DNA of 64,000 nucleotides from Ananas comosus (taxonomy: Eukaryota; Streptophyta; Magnoliopsida; Poales; Bromeliaceae). The notes beneath the pieces are model-generated. The model ran no database searches. It was not told where the DNA came from and saw only the letters and a program-made list of their open reading frames with translations. Positions 47,511 through 57,455 of the stretch are shown one piece after another. The position numbers and the translations under genes are program-made. The stretch is taken from positions 23,543,826 to 23,607,825 of the forward strand of contig NC_033621.1 of the NCBI RefSeq assembly GCF_001540865.1, in the 5' to 3' direction. Numbering within the stretch: position 1 is the stretch's first letter; each line of letters begins with the position of its first letter.

Positions 47511-49094
47511 ATGCCCTCTAACGGTGACAGAATCAAACACCATCTCAGCATCCTCTCCGCCATCCTCGTCTCCTCTCTTTCCGACTCTCATCTCGACCAA
47601 ATCCACGCCCACATCCTCCGCCATTACCACCACCGTTGGCACCAGCATCTCCTTCGTGGCCTCTTCAACAGCGCCATTCGCTCCCTCTCCCCCTCCGCAG
47701 CCGCGCTCCGCCTCTTCCGCCTCATGTCCCGCGCGTCCCTCGCACCCAATCGCTTCACCCTCCCCTTCCTCCTCAACTCCGCCGCGGCCCCTCCAAACCT
47801 CGCCCTCGGCTCGGCGCTCCACGCCCTCGCCCTCCGCTCCGCGCTCCTCCCCGTCCTCCCCGTCGCCAACGCCCTCGTTGCCATGTACGCCAAGTGCAGC
47901 GCCCTCCCCCTCGCGCGCCGCGCCTTCCACGACGTCCCCCTTAAGGACGTTGTCACCTTCAACTCCCTCCTCGGCGCCCACGCCCGCCTCGGGGCCGACA
48001 TGCCAGCCGCCCGGGCCCTGTTCGACGAAATGCCCGAGAGAAACGTGATCTCGTGGAACGCTATGGTCGTCGGTTACGCGAACGCCGGGAACTTGGCGTC
48101 CGCAAGGTCGGCCTTCAATCGCATGCCCGTCCGGAATTCCGTCTCTTGGTCTGCGATCATCGTAGCCTACTGCAGGATCGGCTCTGTGGACGTCGCTCGT
48201 TCACTGTTCGATGATATGCCGGAGAAGAATTTGATCGCGTGGACCGCGATGATAAACGGGTATTCCCAGTGCGGCAAGCCGAAGGAGGCGCTTGCATTCT
48301 TCCACGAGATGGAGGCTGCGGGGATCGAGCCGGATGCGGCTACTATGGTCGGCGTCATTTCTGCGGCCGCTCAACTGGGGAGCGTGGAATTGGCCGACTG
48401 GGTTGGCGCCTATGTCAACCGGAAAAGGATTGAGAGGAACGAGCGCGTGCTCACTGCGCTCGTGGACATGCACGCCAAATGCGGCAACGTCGATAAGGCC
48501 TTTTGCCTTTTTGAGGAGATTCATTCTCCTGACGCGTACTCGTACACTGCTCTCATTAACGGGCTTGCGTCGCACGGGCATGCGAAGAAGGCGCTTGCGG
48601 TGTTCGACAGAATGCTAGCCTTGGCCGTCAAGCCGGACCCGATCACGTTTATTGGCGTTCTCAGTGCTTGTAGCCATGCCGGGCTTGTAGAGAAAGGGTG
48701 GGAATATTGGGTAGGGATGGTGCAGGACTACGGGATGGACCGCGGGCCTGACCACTATGGTTGCATGATCGACATGCTCGGACGTGCCGGGAGGCTTGAA
48801 GAAGCCCATGAAATGGTGCAAAAGATGCCGTCGGGCCCTCATGCTGGAGCTCTCGGGGCGCTGCTGGCAGCTTGTAGGAGTTACAACAATGCTGAGATTG
48901 CGGAGAGTGTTGCAAATCAGCTGTTTGAATTAGAACCTGACAATACTGCAAACTATATACTGCTTTCGAGTATTTATGCATCGCGAGGACAGTGGGAGGA
49001 TGCTGCAAGGGTAAGAAGAATGATGAGGTCGAGGATTCCATCTAAATTTCCAGGTTACAGTTGGGTCGAGGACCGGCCAAGAGAGTATAATTGA
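47511..49094 (+). CDS. Pentatricopeptide repeat protein, PLS class with E-type end
   Basis: A single-exon gene of 527 residues. PPR proteins bind organellar RNA base by base and act in editing, splicing or stability. The start MPSNGDRIKHHLSILSAIL precedes a region with DQIHAHILRHYHH. About ten PPR units follow, recognisable by phrases such as ARALFDEMPERNVISWNAMV, GYSQCGKPKEALAFFHEMEA, SPDAYSYTALINGLASHGHA and PDPITFIGVLSACSHAGLVE. The C-terminus (HYGCMIDMLGRAGRLEEAHE, NYILLSSIYASRGQWEDAAR, YSWVE) is the E motif. It ends soon after, without a DYW deaminase domain, so any editing role would need a partner. High GC and no introns are typical of monocot PPR genes. The organelle target is not clear from the N-terminus. 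Confidence 0.93.
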   Translation: MPSNGDRIKHHLSILSAILVSSLSDSHLDQIHAHILRHYHHRWHQHLLRGLFNSAIRSLSPSAAALRLFRLMSRASLAPNRFTLPFLLNSAAAPPNLALGSALHALALRSALLPVLPVANALVAMYAKCSALPLARRAFHDVPLKDVVTFNSLLGAHARLGADMPAARALFDEMPERNVISWNAMVVGYANAGNLASARSAFNRMPVRNSVSWSAIIVAYCRIGSVDVARSLFDDMPEKNLIAWTAMINGYSQCGKPKEALAFFHEMEAAGIEPDAATMVGVISAAAQLGSVELADWVGAYVNRKRIERNERVLTALVDMHAKCGNVDKAFCLFEEIHSPDAYSYTALINGLASHGHAKKALAVFDRMLALAVKPDPITFIGVLSACSHAGLVEKGWEYWVGMVQDYGMDRGPDHYGCMIDMLGRAGRLEEAHEMVQKMPSGPHAGALGALLAACRSYNNAEIAESVANQLFELEPDNTANYILLSSIYASRGQWEDAARVRRMMRSRIPSKFPGYSWVEDRPREYN

Positions 49095-49359
49095 TCGATG
49101 ATGCTGATGATGAAGAGCTAACAAACATTCAAAAATTTAACCAACTAAGATGAGAGATAATTTTGTGCAGTTGAAAGTCTCAGGCGCACTATGGAATCTC
49201 ACTAATTTCACTACCAATAAGGTTGGAAAGTAAAATTAAAATTTTTGAGTACTTGGATAGTTGATTCAAGATGTCATTGTTCAGGTAAATTCTATATTGT
49301 TTTTACCTTTATATTATCATAGTGCAATGTAATCAATGCTGATTAGTTTCTGGTGTAAC
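49095..49359. other. PPR gene 3' flank
   Basis: 3' untranslated and flanking DNA; nothing else is seen. Confidence 0.5.
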
Positions 49360-49690
49360 AGGACTTTCAAATGAGCTTGCAGAGCTTGGAGATGTAGAAA
49401 TTAAGAGCTAATCTGGAAACTGAATTGAAGCAGAGGGGCTTGTACAATAATGCGAAGACCAATCTAGAAAAAGTGGTTAAGCACTCTCTAAAGCCAGTTA
49501 ATCGGGTGATTTTCTTTGCTCATGTTTGAGTTTTTTATTTTCTCTGAATGCAATGTATGGTGTACTCAAATTTAATGTGTTCTAATACGATGTTATTCAT
49601 TTTCTTACAGAAATCTTGAGACCTAGATGATTTTGATGAGGAGAAGCAGATCAGAATAGGGCAACCAATTTAAGTCTCTCAACTGATCAC
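49360..49690 (+). other. Possible exon relic of an unknown gene
   Basis: After an acceptor-like TAACAG, a frame from about 49400 reads RANLETELKQRGLYNNAKTN and then LEKVVKHSLKPVN. Further on comes DLDDFDEEKQIRIGQ. Stops and frame changes separate the pieces. The wording looks coding (charged, helical) but matches no family I recognise. It may be a decayed gene or transposon cargo. Confidence 0.3.
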
Positions 49691-50275
49691 GACTAAAACA
49701 AGCAAACCTCAGGTATGGTAAGCTTCAACTTAACATGTACGACTGGGCTTACCAACGATTAAAGTGCCAACTGGTATGGCCCATACCATATTGTGCTGCT
49801 TGTCTCTAGGCACGTGACACTGTTATGGGATCCAGTATGCCTAGTAGATCCTCTTTAACTTGTTCTTGGAAGATTAAATACAAAATTGGGAAGAAATTGA
49901 TTGGTAGATCTGATAGATCTACTGATCAATTGGTCTTTTTATGACAAATGTAGTTGATTTATATTTTTTTAGATGTTTACATTCAAAACATCATCAATCT
50001 GCCAATAAGTTCATTAAAAATGATAAAATGGTTGTATATTTTAATAGCAGCCTACCTCTTCATGACAGCAAACTAATGTATGATTCAGTTGGACCATATT
50101 TGATCTAAGACTGTGAATCTATCCTGCTTTGGCAAATAATATGTCTCCATTCTTTCTTTTATTTTGAATTATATGCAAGTCGGTTCTTGTTTGTAATCAT
50201 GTGCTGCAACTCATAATTGTTGTCACTGAAACTCGCATTTTTTTTCTTTTCCATCTGTTTGGTGTTCTTTAGTTT
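49691..50275. other. Spacer, no gene seen
   Basis: AT-rich DNA with no recognisable coding or repeat signal. Confidence 0.5.
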
Positions 50276-50700
50276 GTTTGATTCGCGAATAATTCGTGAA
50301 TTATTCGCAGTTTTTTGGAGAAACGAATTAAACAGCCGCATCCGTATTTTTCCGAAAAATTCGAAAAAAAAAGTGTTTTTTTCGTCAAAAATAATTATTC
50401 GCGAATAATTTGCAATTCGCGAATGATTTGCCCAAAAAAACAGCGGTCGCGGACTCGTGGCCGCGGGTCGCGTCGTCGCTGCTCTCGTCGCCGAACTCGT
50501 CCGTGTCGTCGTCATCGTCCACCTCCGCCGCCCTGGCCGGCGCCGGGATTAAGAGGGCTGCGGCGGCGGATTCCGTCTCGCCCGAGGCCGTCCGCGGAAA
50601 CGAAATGGCGCGGCGTTGGGAGTGCAGTGATTGCGCGCTGTCCACGAGGCCACTTTGGCCTCATGGACCGCATGAGAGGGAGGTCCACGGTGGACCTCCC
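50276..50700. other. ATTCGCGAAT-rich block fused to a GC-rich, gene-like piece
   Basis: 50276-50435 repeats ATTCGCGAATAATT and CGAATTATTCG in both orientations. 50440-50640 is abruptly GC-rich and open in one frame (VADSWPRVASSLLSSPNSSV, later GNEMARRWECSDC). A 17-bp hairpin GAGGGAGGTCCACGGTG/GACCTCCCTCTC follows at about 50676-50704. The combination looks like a non-autonomous transposon with captured host sequence, but I cannot place its ends. Confidence 0.35.
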
Positions 50701-50703
50701 TCT

Positions 50704-50706
50704 CAT

Positions 50707-50741
<35 letters not shown>

Positions 50742-50745
50742 NATA
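50704..50745. repeat. TA/GA microsatellite containing an N
   Basis: A TA run turns into GAGAGA and is broken by an unknown base at 50742. Confidence 0.9.
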
Positions 50746-50879
50746 TCATCCATGACAAGATAAAGTCGCATTATAAATGCCATGTTTAATTGCAAGTTGT
50801 AGCTTAGCATCTTAATTATGCTTTCTTATATGCGATTTACTCGTTACTATTATTCTTGGGCTTACCCCCTTCTTTTCTT

Positions 50880-51380
50880 TTGGGGCCTAGTGGAGCAATG
50901 AGTTGAGGTCAGTAATTGCCCACTGGGAACTATAAATTATAGTTCTCACGCCCTCTTTTTCTCGATGTTTTTCAGAGCCTTCCACGCAGGGTGAGGCCAG
51001 GGATCGCGGGAAGGAAGTTGCTTCGAGCTAGCTTCCTTCGAGGACGAGTTGCTAGGTGGTCTACCTCTCGATATTTACTTTTTTTTTTTTGGCGAGAGGT
51101 TGAGGGTTTTGCCAGTGTATAGAGACCACCATTTTTGTACTAGAGACAGATATTGTACTATATATGTTTTCTTTTATTGACTAGCTTTATTTCTTTACCT
51201 TGGTGTAGATGATAGAACTTTATTTGCTCTGATATCATTAGTTGCTAGTTATTTCACTTCCTTTATTTGTTCTATCTCCTGCTTTACTTCCGCTTTTATT
51301 GTAGACGCCTTATATGTGTAGACATATGGCGGGTCTGGGCACGCTACCGGGAGGGCCTTCGCCGGTCCCGGGGCGTGACA
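50880..51380 (+). mobile_element. Solo-LTR-like remnant of a Ty3/gypsy element
   Basis: The stretch includes GAACTATAAATTATAGTTCT, GGTGAGGCCAGGGATCGCGG and GAAGGAAGTTGCTTCGAGC. It ends GGTCCCGGGGCGTGACA, wording I associate with LTR 3' ends of plant Tekay/Del gypsy elements. The sequence after it is not a recognisable primer-binding site, and no internal coding region is present. The left boundary is uncertain. Confidence 0.5.
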
Positions 51381-51768
51381 AGAACCAACTCCATGGTTCC
51401 TAGTGGGTACAGCCACCCAAGGAAAAAGCTCGACCAACAGGTCCAAGGAGGCACTGCAATCATGTTAATCCAAAAGCATTTACAGATATATATCATCATG
51501 TTATTATGCAACTAACAAATAACATGCCTCACAAAATGCAATATGATGATTACGCAAATCCTGTAACTCATGCGAGTAGATTAATTGATTCTACTTCGTA
51601 TTATTAGCCATTCTTTACTTGTAGCCGTTCCTTACTTTATTAGTTAGTCTTATTCATTAGCCGTTCTTTACTTTATTTCCTTGTCACACTATGCTCATTG
51701 GCGATTCTTTCCTAAGGTTACCTTTACCTTAGCCATCTATGCCACTCGACTCGGTCTTCAAGCAATCT
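51381..51768. other. Spacer, no gene seen
   Basis: Includes short repeats of TAGCCGTTCTTTACTTTATT-like units (51606-51680); otherwise unassigned. Confidence 0.4.
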
Positions 51769-51981
51769 GGGATACTATCGATAGCACGAAGCATTTGGTG
51801 CTATCAAGTTTTCTGCCGTTAGATTTACCTCTTTTATCATTTTCATCCATTCGATTATACTATTCAACTAACCACCAACTCAACTCTAGGGGGCCCACAC
51901 ATCCTAATAGCTCATCTTTTAATCCAAGGGCAGAAAATTTAATAGCAGCAAGTCATTGGTGCTATTAATAATATTCCAGCC
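51769..51981. mobile_element. Small inverted-repeat element, copy 3
   Basis: Related to copies at 30989 and 31282: CGATAGCACGAAGCATTTGG, then TTTTCATCCATTCGATTATA, then the right end GGTGCTATTAATAATATTCC. Termini have diverged. A TC/TA microsatellite follows. Confidence 0.75.
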
Positions 51982-52035
51982 TAGTTCTCTTTCTCTCTAT
52001 ATATATATATAGAGAGAGAGATAGAGAGAGAGTCC

Positions 52036-52245
52036 GGCTATGGTGCTTGTAAAAGCACTTGGTGCTTGTGAATTTTTTACCGTTAGATCTACGCCTTTAA
52101 TCATTTTCACCCGTTAGATTATAATATTCAACTAACTAACAACTCAACCCTAGAGGGCCCACATCATCCTAACCGCACATCCCTTAATCCAAGGGTCGAA
52201 AACTTACAAGCACCAATCACTTGGTATTTTTAAAAGCATAGGACC
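52036..52245. mobile_element. Small inverted-repeat element, copy 4 (variant ends)
   Basis: The middle matches copies 1-3 (CATTTTCACCCGTTAGATTA, then CCCACATCATCCTAACCGCA). The ends read GGCTATGGTGCTTGTAAAAG and, on the right, CACTTGGTATTTTTAAAAGC. GA and TA microsatellites flank it. Confidence 0.75.
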
Positions 52246-52247
52246 TC

Positions 52248-52294
<47 letters not shown>
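52246..52294. repeat. TA microsatellite between MITEs
   Basis: A TA run separates copy 4 from the next element. Confidence 0.9.
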
Positions 52295-52295
<1 letters not shown>

Positions 52296-52296
52296 T

Positions 52297-52979
52297 AGGG
52301 CTACTGTGCTATTAGGAGCACAGCAGCCCTTGTGCTCCTAAGTTCTTAACCGCCCATCAAATTTGATGGGTAGTTAGGGTGAAAGGGAGAAGAGTAATGG
52401 GTTATATAAAAGGCATGCATAAGTGCACATCCCTATGCTAATTTGAAATTAGGCTACTTTTTCAAGTCATCTATATCTCTATAACTATACATTATTTCTC
52501 CTAAACTTTTGCCACATGGCGAATCCTTCTTCACTCTTGCCTTCCATCTTCCCACTCTCATCTCTACCCAATGTTTCATCTTTCTAACTCCCACCTCTCA
52601 AATTAATGTGTTTACATAGTTCCATCTCTACCCAATGAGATGGGACCTAATGCTTTATCTTTCAAGTTATCTATACCTCTATACCTATATATTATTTCTC
52701 TTAAACTTTTGCCATATGGCGAATCCTTCTTCACTCTTGCCTTCCATCTTCCCACTCTCATCTCTACCCAATGTTTCATCTTTCTAACTCCCACCTCTCA
52801 AATTAATGTGTTTACATAGTTCCATCTCCACCCAATGAGATGGGACCTAATGCTTTATCTTTCTAATTCCTACCTCTCAATTAATGTGTTTATATGGTTC
52901 TATCTCCACCCAATGCTTCATCTTTCTAATCCCTACCTCTCAATTANAAGTGCTTGGTGCTTTTACAAGCACCATAGCC
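52297..52979. mobile_element. Composite of MITE ends and a 200-bp tandem repeat, with an N
   Basis: It opens GGGCTACTGTGCTATTAGGA, a variant terminus of the same MITE group. 52408-52460 introduces a sequence that recurs at 57104. Two 200-bp units follow (52461-52660 and 52661-52860; each starts TTCAAGT and contains TTTTGCCAYATGGCGAATCC). A shorter repeat of TAATGTGTTTA blocks comes next. The unknown base 52947 joins this to a right end AAGTGCTTGGTGCTTTTACA and AGCACCATAGCCGGA, which belongs to the copy-4 type. The join is therefore doubtful. Confidence 0.7.
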
Positions 52980-52982
52980 GGA

Positions 52983-53017
<35 letters not shown>

Positions 53018-53019
<2 letters not shown>

Positions 53020-53652
53020 CTAAATTACAGAAAACTCCCTTGTAATAACCCGCTTTTTCACTTTCCCTCCCTGATATTTAAAACCTACACTTTGCCTCCC
53101 TGTAAAATAAAAAATGTGCACTTCACCCCCTACCGTTAGGGTTCCGTTAAAAAATATATTTTTATGCCGAAAATACCCCTCTGCCATCTCCCTATTGCTT
53201 CGCCTCTCTCCGGCTCGCCACCTCGCCGCCTCGCCGCCTAGCCGCCTCGCCGTCCTCCACTGCCTCGCCCTCACCCACATTCCCTTCGCCGTTCTTCGCT
53301 GCCTCGCCTTCGCCTTCTTTGCCCTTCTCCTACTGTCGTCCACCTCGGTTTTCTCCTACTGTCGCCGAAATCGAGAGCGGCGAGGGTGCATGAGGAGAAG
53401 GGGAGCAGGTGGAGAAGGAAATGGAGAGAAATCGCGGCCGATTGAGGTGGGAATTGCGGCCGAACAAAGGGGCGGCTGAGGAAGATGGGGAAGAAGACGA
53501 CAATGGCGATGGGCAAAATGGTCATTTTACACACCGTAACCCCCCCTGTGAACATTTTTCATTTTACAAGGGGGCAAAGTGTAGGTTTTTAAATGTCAGG
53601 GGGGGAAAGTGAAAAAAGGGATTATTACAGAGGAATTTTCTGTAATTTAGCC
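53018..53652. mobile_element. Mutator-like element with long inverted ends, copy 1
   Basis: The 9-bp ATATATATA duplication (53009-53017, 53653-53661) is consistent with Mutator, though it lies in a TA microsatellite. The ends begin GGCTAAATTACAGAAAA, and about 100-105 bp of inverted repeat can be paired (CTTTTTCACTTTCCCTCCC, ACCTACACTTTGCC, TGTAAAAT). The interior 53190-53500 is GC-rich, with Arg/Ala/Ser-rich open frames on both strands and no transposase. A second copy lies at 63274. A GC-rich, gene-like interior between long inverted ends is the Pack-MULE pattern; the source gene is not identified. Confidence 0.85.
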
Positions 53653-54100
53653 ATATATATATATATATTATATAATATTATTATATATAATATATTATAT
53701 ATATATATATTATTATAAATATATATTCATTTATTATATATAGTATTTATTTATATAGAAATATTATATATAATATTTTATTTATAAATTTGTAATTATT
53801 TATTAATATTTCTAAATATATAACTCTTATATATTATTAATATATGTTTATTATAATTTTAAATATATATATATATATAGTATATTAATTATTATATATT
53901 TATTATATAGCCGAATTTTTTATCCCGAATTTTTAATTGATGAATGTCCGTAAAAATCCCGTATCCGAATAATTGCTGAATCCATTTTTTAGCCGTATTT
54001 TTCAACGAATTTAAAAAAAATAAAAGATGAATTTTATCCGAATTATACCCGTATCGAATTTTTGCCGATTCCGAATTAACTAACTATGATGATGCCTTAT
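53653..54100. repeat. TA-rich tract and CCGAATTTTT-rich block
   Basis: 53653-53910 is almost pure A/T with irregular TATA units. 53911-54085 repeats CCGAATTTTT/CCGTATTTTT/CCGAATAATT motifs, similar in style to the ATTCGCGAATAATT block at 50276. The two could be parts of one disrupted element. Confidence 0.6.
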
Positions 54101-54157
54101 CCAAACGAGACGATATTGGTGAAAGGAGAAGGAAACACGAGCTACGTGTTCTTATAA

Positions 54158-54358
54158 GAACAAATAAAGTCTTTTGATAATGATGTTAATGACGATGATG
54201 CGGCATATGAAGATGGAAAGGTTCAAGAAAAGCACGTGGACACTGGTGCTGAAGTAAAGGATGATGAGACAGTAGATAAGGAGGTCAAGAGACATTGGAT
54301 TAAAAAACTTGCAACCAAAGAACCATTATATGCAAAATATGTTTTATTAAAAAGTTGA
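54158..54358 (+). other. Isolated coding-like frame, possible captured exon
   Basis: An open frame of 66 codons ends at a TGA and starts right after an in-frame TAA. It reads KSFDNDVNDDDAAYEDGKVQ, then TGAEVKDDETVDKEVKRHW and KKLATKEPLYAKYVLLKS. Composition is acidic then basic, unlike the low-complexity frames around it. It has no start codon near its beginning and matches no family I recognise. Possibly a relic exon. Confidence 0.35.
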
Positions 54359-54639
54359 GGCTAAAGGTTTTCTTTTTATCCTCCTCAGTAATAAGGCTTA
54401 CTGATATTGCCAAAATGTTAGTACGAAGGCCTTTGATTTAAAATAACGGTAACAACAAAAACTCTATCTCAATAGTGGTATTGTAATCATCACAAATGAA
54501 TGGATGGTTGGATGAATTAAAACGGAGAAGATGAGAGGCTCTCCAGATACATCAGAATAAGCACAAAATCAAGACATTGGAGAAGACCAGATGTTTTCGA
54601 CGACAGAAATACATTGACATTAAGGACAAAGAAACAGAA
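54359..54639. other. Spacer, no gene seen
   Basis: Nothing assigned. The stretch closest to 54640 may be the decayed 3' end of the F-box relic. Confidence 0.4.
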
Positions 54640-55090
54640 TACCTCAAGAATGCTCTTGCACGCCTCGATCATTGCTCAAATATTCCACCTCGAGAGCTAG
54701 TGCTTTAGTGGTCTTCAGCGACGTCATCGGTTCCGAGCAATCTGTGAAGACCAATTCTCGACTTTCTCGATAAGGAGCTCGCCAACCTAGCTGCCTCCAA
54801 CGGTCAAGGTGAGAAGGCACCGACATCGGACACTGATCCGAGGGATGGCAGAATTGTGAATAAGAGACAAACGAGCAAGCGCAGGGCAGCCGGACAGTAA
54901 GCTGCAGAAGCCGTCCTCCGTTAGGTCCATGCAGCAGAGGCTTAGCTCGACTAGGTGAAGGAAATTGAATTGGGTGGTGGCGGTGTCCGGCAGCCGGCAA
55001 TTGCTCAACGAGAGGGAGCGTAGGGACTGGCAGGCGAGAAGCGAGGCCGGCACATCTTGTCGACCAGGGATGGAGGGGAACTCCAGTTGA
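54640..55090 (-). pseudogene. F-box/LRR relic A
   Basis: On the minus strand a frame from about 55057 reads the middle of an F-box/LRR protein: VPASLLACQSLRSLSLSNCR, FLHLVELSLCCMDLTEDGFC, LLSGCPALARLSLIHN and VRCRCLLTLTVGGS. A TAG comes exactly where LGELLIE-type text continues, and more stops follow. Compared with the intact gene at 37643 (ESLKKLSLHNCLF, LRVLRVIDCFDLKELFIEDA) it lacks the F-box and the FBD end. Confidence 0.75.
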
Positions 55091-55389
55091 AGAGGATAAG
55101 ATGTTCTTGAAAAACATCAGAATAATAAGAGAATGCAATTGATTAAGACATTGGAGAAGATAAGAGGTTCTTGAAAACAGTAATACATTTATATTAGTAC
55201 AAAAAAACAAATTATGAGTATATCTAAAAATGAGAGAATGCAATTGATGAAAGCATTGGAGAAGATAAGAGGTTTTTAAAAATAGTAATACATTTACACT
55301 AGTACAAACAAACAAGTTATGAGAATACCCCAAGAACAATTTTGCCCACCTCAAACATTATCGTGTGCATGCTCAAATACCCCAACATC
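55091..55389. repeat. Short repeated blocks between relics
   Basis: Two or three similar blocks (GCAATTGATTAAGACATTGG, AGAAGATAAGAGGTTCTTG; GCAATTGATGAAAGCATTGG) at about 55133-55190 and 55238-55290 echo the pattern at 54565-54600. This suggests small tandem duplications of relic 3' ends. Confidence 0.6.
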
Positions 55390-55830
55390 TCGAATTTCGG
55401 TGCATTACTAGCCTTCACCAACTTTATCGATTAAGAGCAGTCATCTAAGATTCCGAGCATCCTCAAGTAGCTCTCCCACCCAACTGCCTACAACTGTCAA
55501 ACTCTGAAGGCTCTGAGACCGGACATGGATCTGAGAGATATGAAAATTGTAAATGAGGGAAAAATTCACAAGCGCGAGGCAGCTGAATAATAAACTGCAC
55601 AAGTTGCCCTTTGTTAGATCCATGCAGCACGGGGGAAGCCGGTGAAGTACAAAAAATTGAAAGGGTCTACAGCGGGATTCAACAGTCGGCAATTGCTCAA
55701 CGACAAGAAATTTAAGGATTGACAGGCATAAAGCAAGGCAGGGACATGTTGCCGATCGTGGATGGAGTAATAATACTTGTCTATAGCTGCACAATTTGTC
55801 CTTTATTAGATCCATATAGTATGGATTTGA
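55390..55830 (-). pseudogene. F-box/LRR relic B
   Basis: Minus-strand homology to relic A is spread over frames: CCMDLTKGNLCSLLFSCLAL, then VNFSLIYNFHISQIHVRSQS, then LQSLTVVGSWVGELLEDARN. The text covers the same LRR segment. Frame changes and missing ends show it is dead. Confidence 0.7.
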
Positions 55831-56289
55831 TATTAGCTCATAACAAGAATATTAATACTCGCCTATAGATGTATGGAGTAGTATAATTTAAAAAAATAAA
55901 AATAAACATTTCATTGTATGTGTAAAAATTTTTTTTGGTGATATTATTGCCAAAATAAAACTACGATAGAACTTGATTATTATTCATTTCTGAAATTAAA
56001 CCAAACATATATATACTACAAACATATATTTGTAATATATAAATATATGTTTGTAATATATATTACAAATAAATAATATATATATATATATATCATAAAT
56101 AAATGATTGTAATAAATTTTAAATTTCAAATTTATTAAGTTTTTAATGTTCAAATATTTATTAAATTGTTGGATGGAAAAATAATTACGATTAGTGTCAG
56201 GTTAATTCACACTATAAGTCAAGTCAAATAAATAATTGAGAGAAAATTTGGTATCTTGTCACTAGAATACATGTCAGGTTAATTCACAT
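55831..56289. other. AT-rich spacer, no gene seen
   Basis: Includes TA-rich repeats at about 56000-56095. Nothing coding is seen. Confidence 0.6.
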
Positions 56290-56705
56290 TTATTTATTTA
56301 TATCTTTTTTATATTTAGAAGTCTTGGCCAAATAACTATTTTTGTCTTATATAAAAGAAGATATACATCCAATAATTCCAATCTTTTGAACTTCGATGTG
56401 CTATCAAAATTCACCGGCTTCACCAATTCCAACCAATACACGAAAAGCAATTGTTCAAGATTCGGAATGTTCTCGTTAAACAAATTTTTTGCCTTACTGC
56501 ATATAACTGTCGAGCTCCGAAGACTTCGAGACAGAACATAGGTCAGATGGATGTAAAAATTGTCAGTAAGGGACAAACTCTTAAGCGTTGCTTAGGTGGA
56601 CAATATGCTGCACAAGTTGTCCTCTGTTAGGTTTGTTCCTCTTAGATTGAGCTCGGTGAGGTAAAAAAGGTTCAAAGGAGCTTTAGTGGTGTGCGGCAAT
56701 TGGCA
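56290..56705 (-). pseudogene. F-box/LRR relic C
   Basis: Minus-strand text SLTDNFYIHLTYVLSRSLRS, STVICSKAKNLFNENIPNLE and QLLFVYWLELVKPVNFDSTS matches the LRR segment of relics A, B and D, closest to D. The upstream end stops at an LTR fragment starting about 56708, at the same place in the coding text as the TRIM in relic D. Confidence 0.7.
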
Positions 56706-56707
56706 GT

Positions 56708-56850
56708 TTGTGACGTCTCCTTTTTCAGGGGGTCATACATCTTAGAATTATTGTAGCTCTACCACACTTAGCCTATTGGGTCTAGCCACTACTGAAAATG
56801 CAATAGCTTGTTTAACTGCAATTTCATACATTTTTATTTTTGTGTCAAGC
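56708..56850 (-). mobile_element. TRIM LTR fragment next to relic C
   Basis: TGTGACGTCTCCTTTTTCAG, GGGGTCATACATCTTAGAAT and GGGTCTAGCCACTACTGAAA match the two LTRs at 58623 and 58948. Only part of one LTR remains. Confidence 0.7.
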
Positions 56851-57103
56851 TAAATACAAAAGCGGCGAGAGAGATATTCTTTCTATGAAGAAACTACAGT
56901 CAAACCCATACCTTTATATTTTTGTCACAAACTAAATATAAGAGTTTTATGGTTCTTGTCATTCTTCCCTTTTTCAAGAAAAATTCCAAATATCCAAAAA
57001 TGAATTTCTCTAAAGCAAAAGGGAACTCAACTCAACAAGTTATTAATTATGTTTTTCGATCTTCAACTTATACCTCACTTGTTTTTATTATATTGCAGCA
57101 TGT

Positions 57104-57455
57104 AAAAGGCATGCATAAGTGCACATCCCTATGCTAATTTGAAATTAGGCTACTTTTTCAAGTCATCTATATCTCTATACCTATACATTATTTCTCTTAA
57201 ACTTTTGCCACATGGCGAATTCTTCTTCACCCTTGCCTTCCATCTTCCCACTCTCATCTCTACCCAATGTTTCATCTTTCTAACTTCCACCTCTCAAATT
57301 AATGTGTTTACATAGTTCCATCTCCACCCAATGAGATGGGACCTAATGCTTTATCTTTCTAATTCTTACCTCTCAATTAATGTGTTTATATGGTTCCATC
57401 TCCACCCAATGCTTCATCTTTCTAATCTCCACTTCTCAATTAATGTGTTTATATG
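57104..57455. repeat. Dispersed repeat matching 52408-52946
   Basis: AAAGGCATGCATAAGTGCAC, CCACATGGCGAATTCTTCTT and later TAATGTGTTTA blocks match 52408-52946 in the same order. Only one copy of the 200-bp unit is present. No inverted ends are seen at this copy. Confidence 0.85.

Noticed and set aside
47508..48001. Minus-strand frames of 157 and 125 codons over the PPR gene
   Set aside because: Antisense shadows of a GC-rich coding sequence with Gly/Glu- or Arg/Ala-rich composition and no motif.
53114..53479. Real protein gene inside the Mutator-like copies
   Set aside because: Frames extend into the inverted ends, differ between copies by indels and show no domain. I treat them as cargo or chance.
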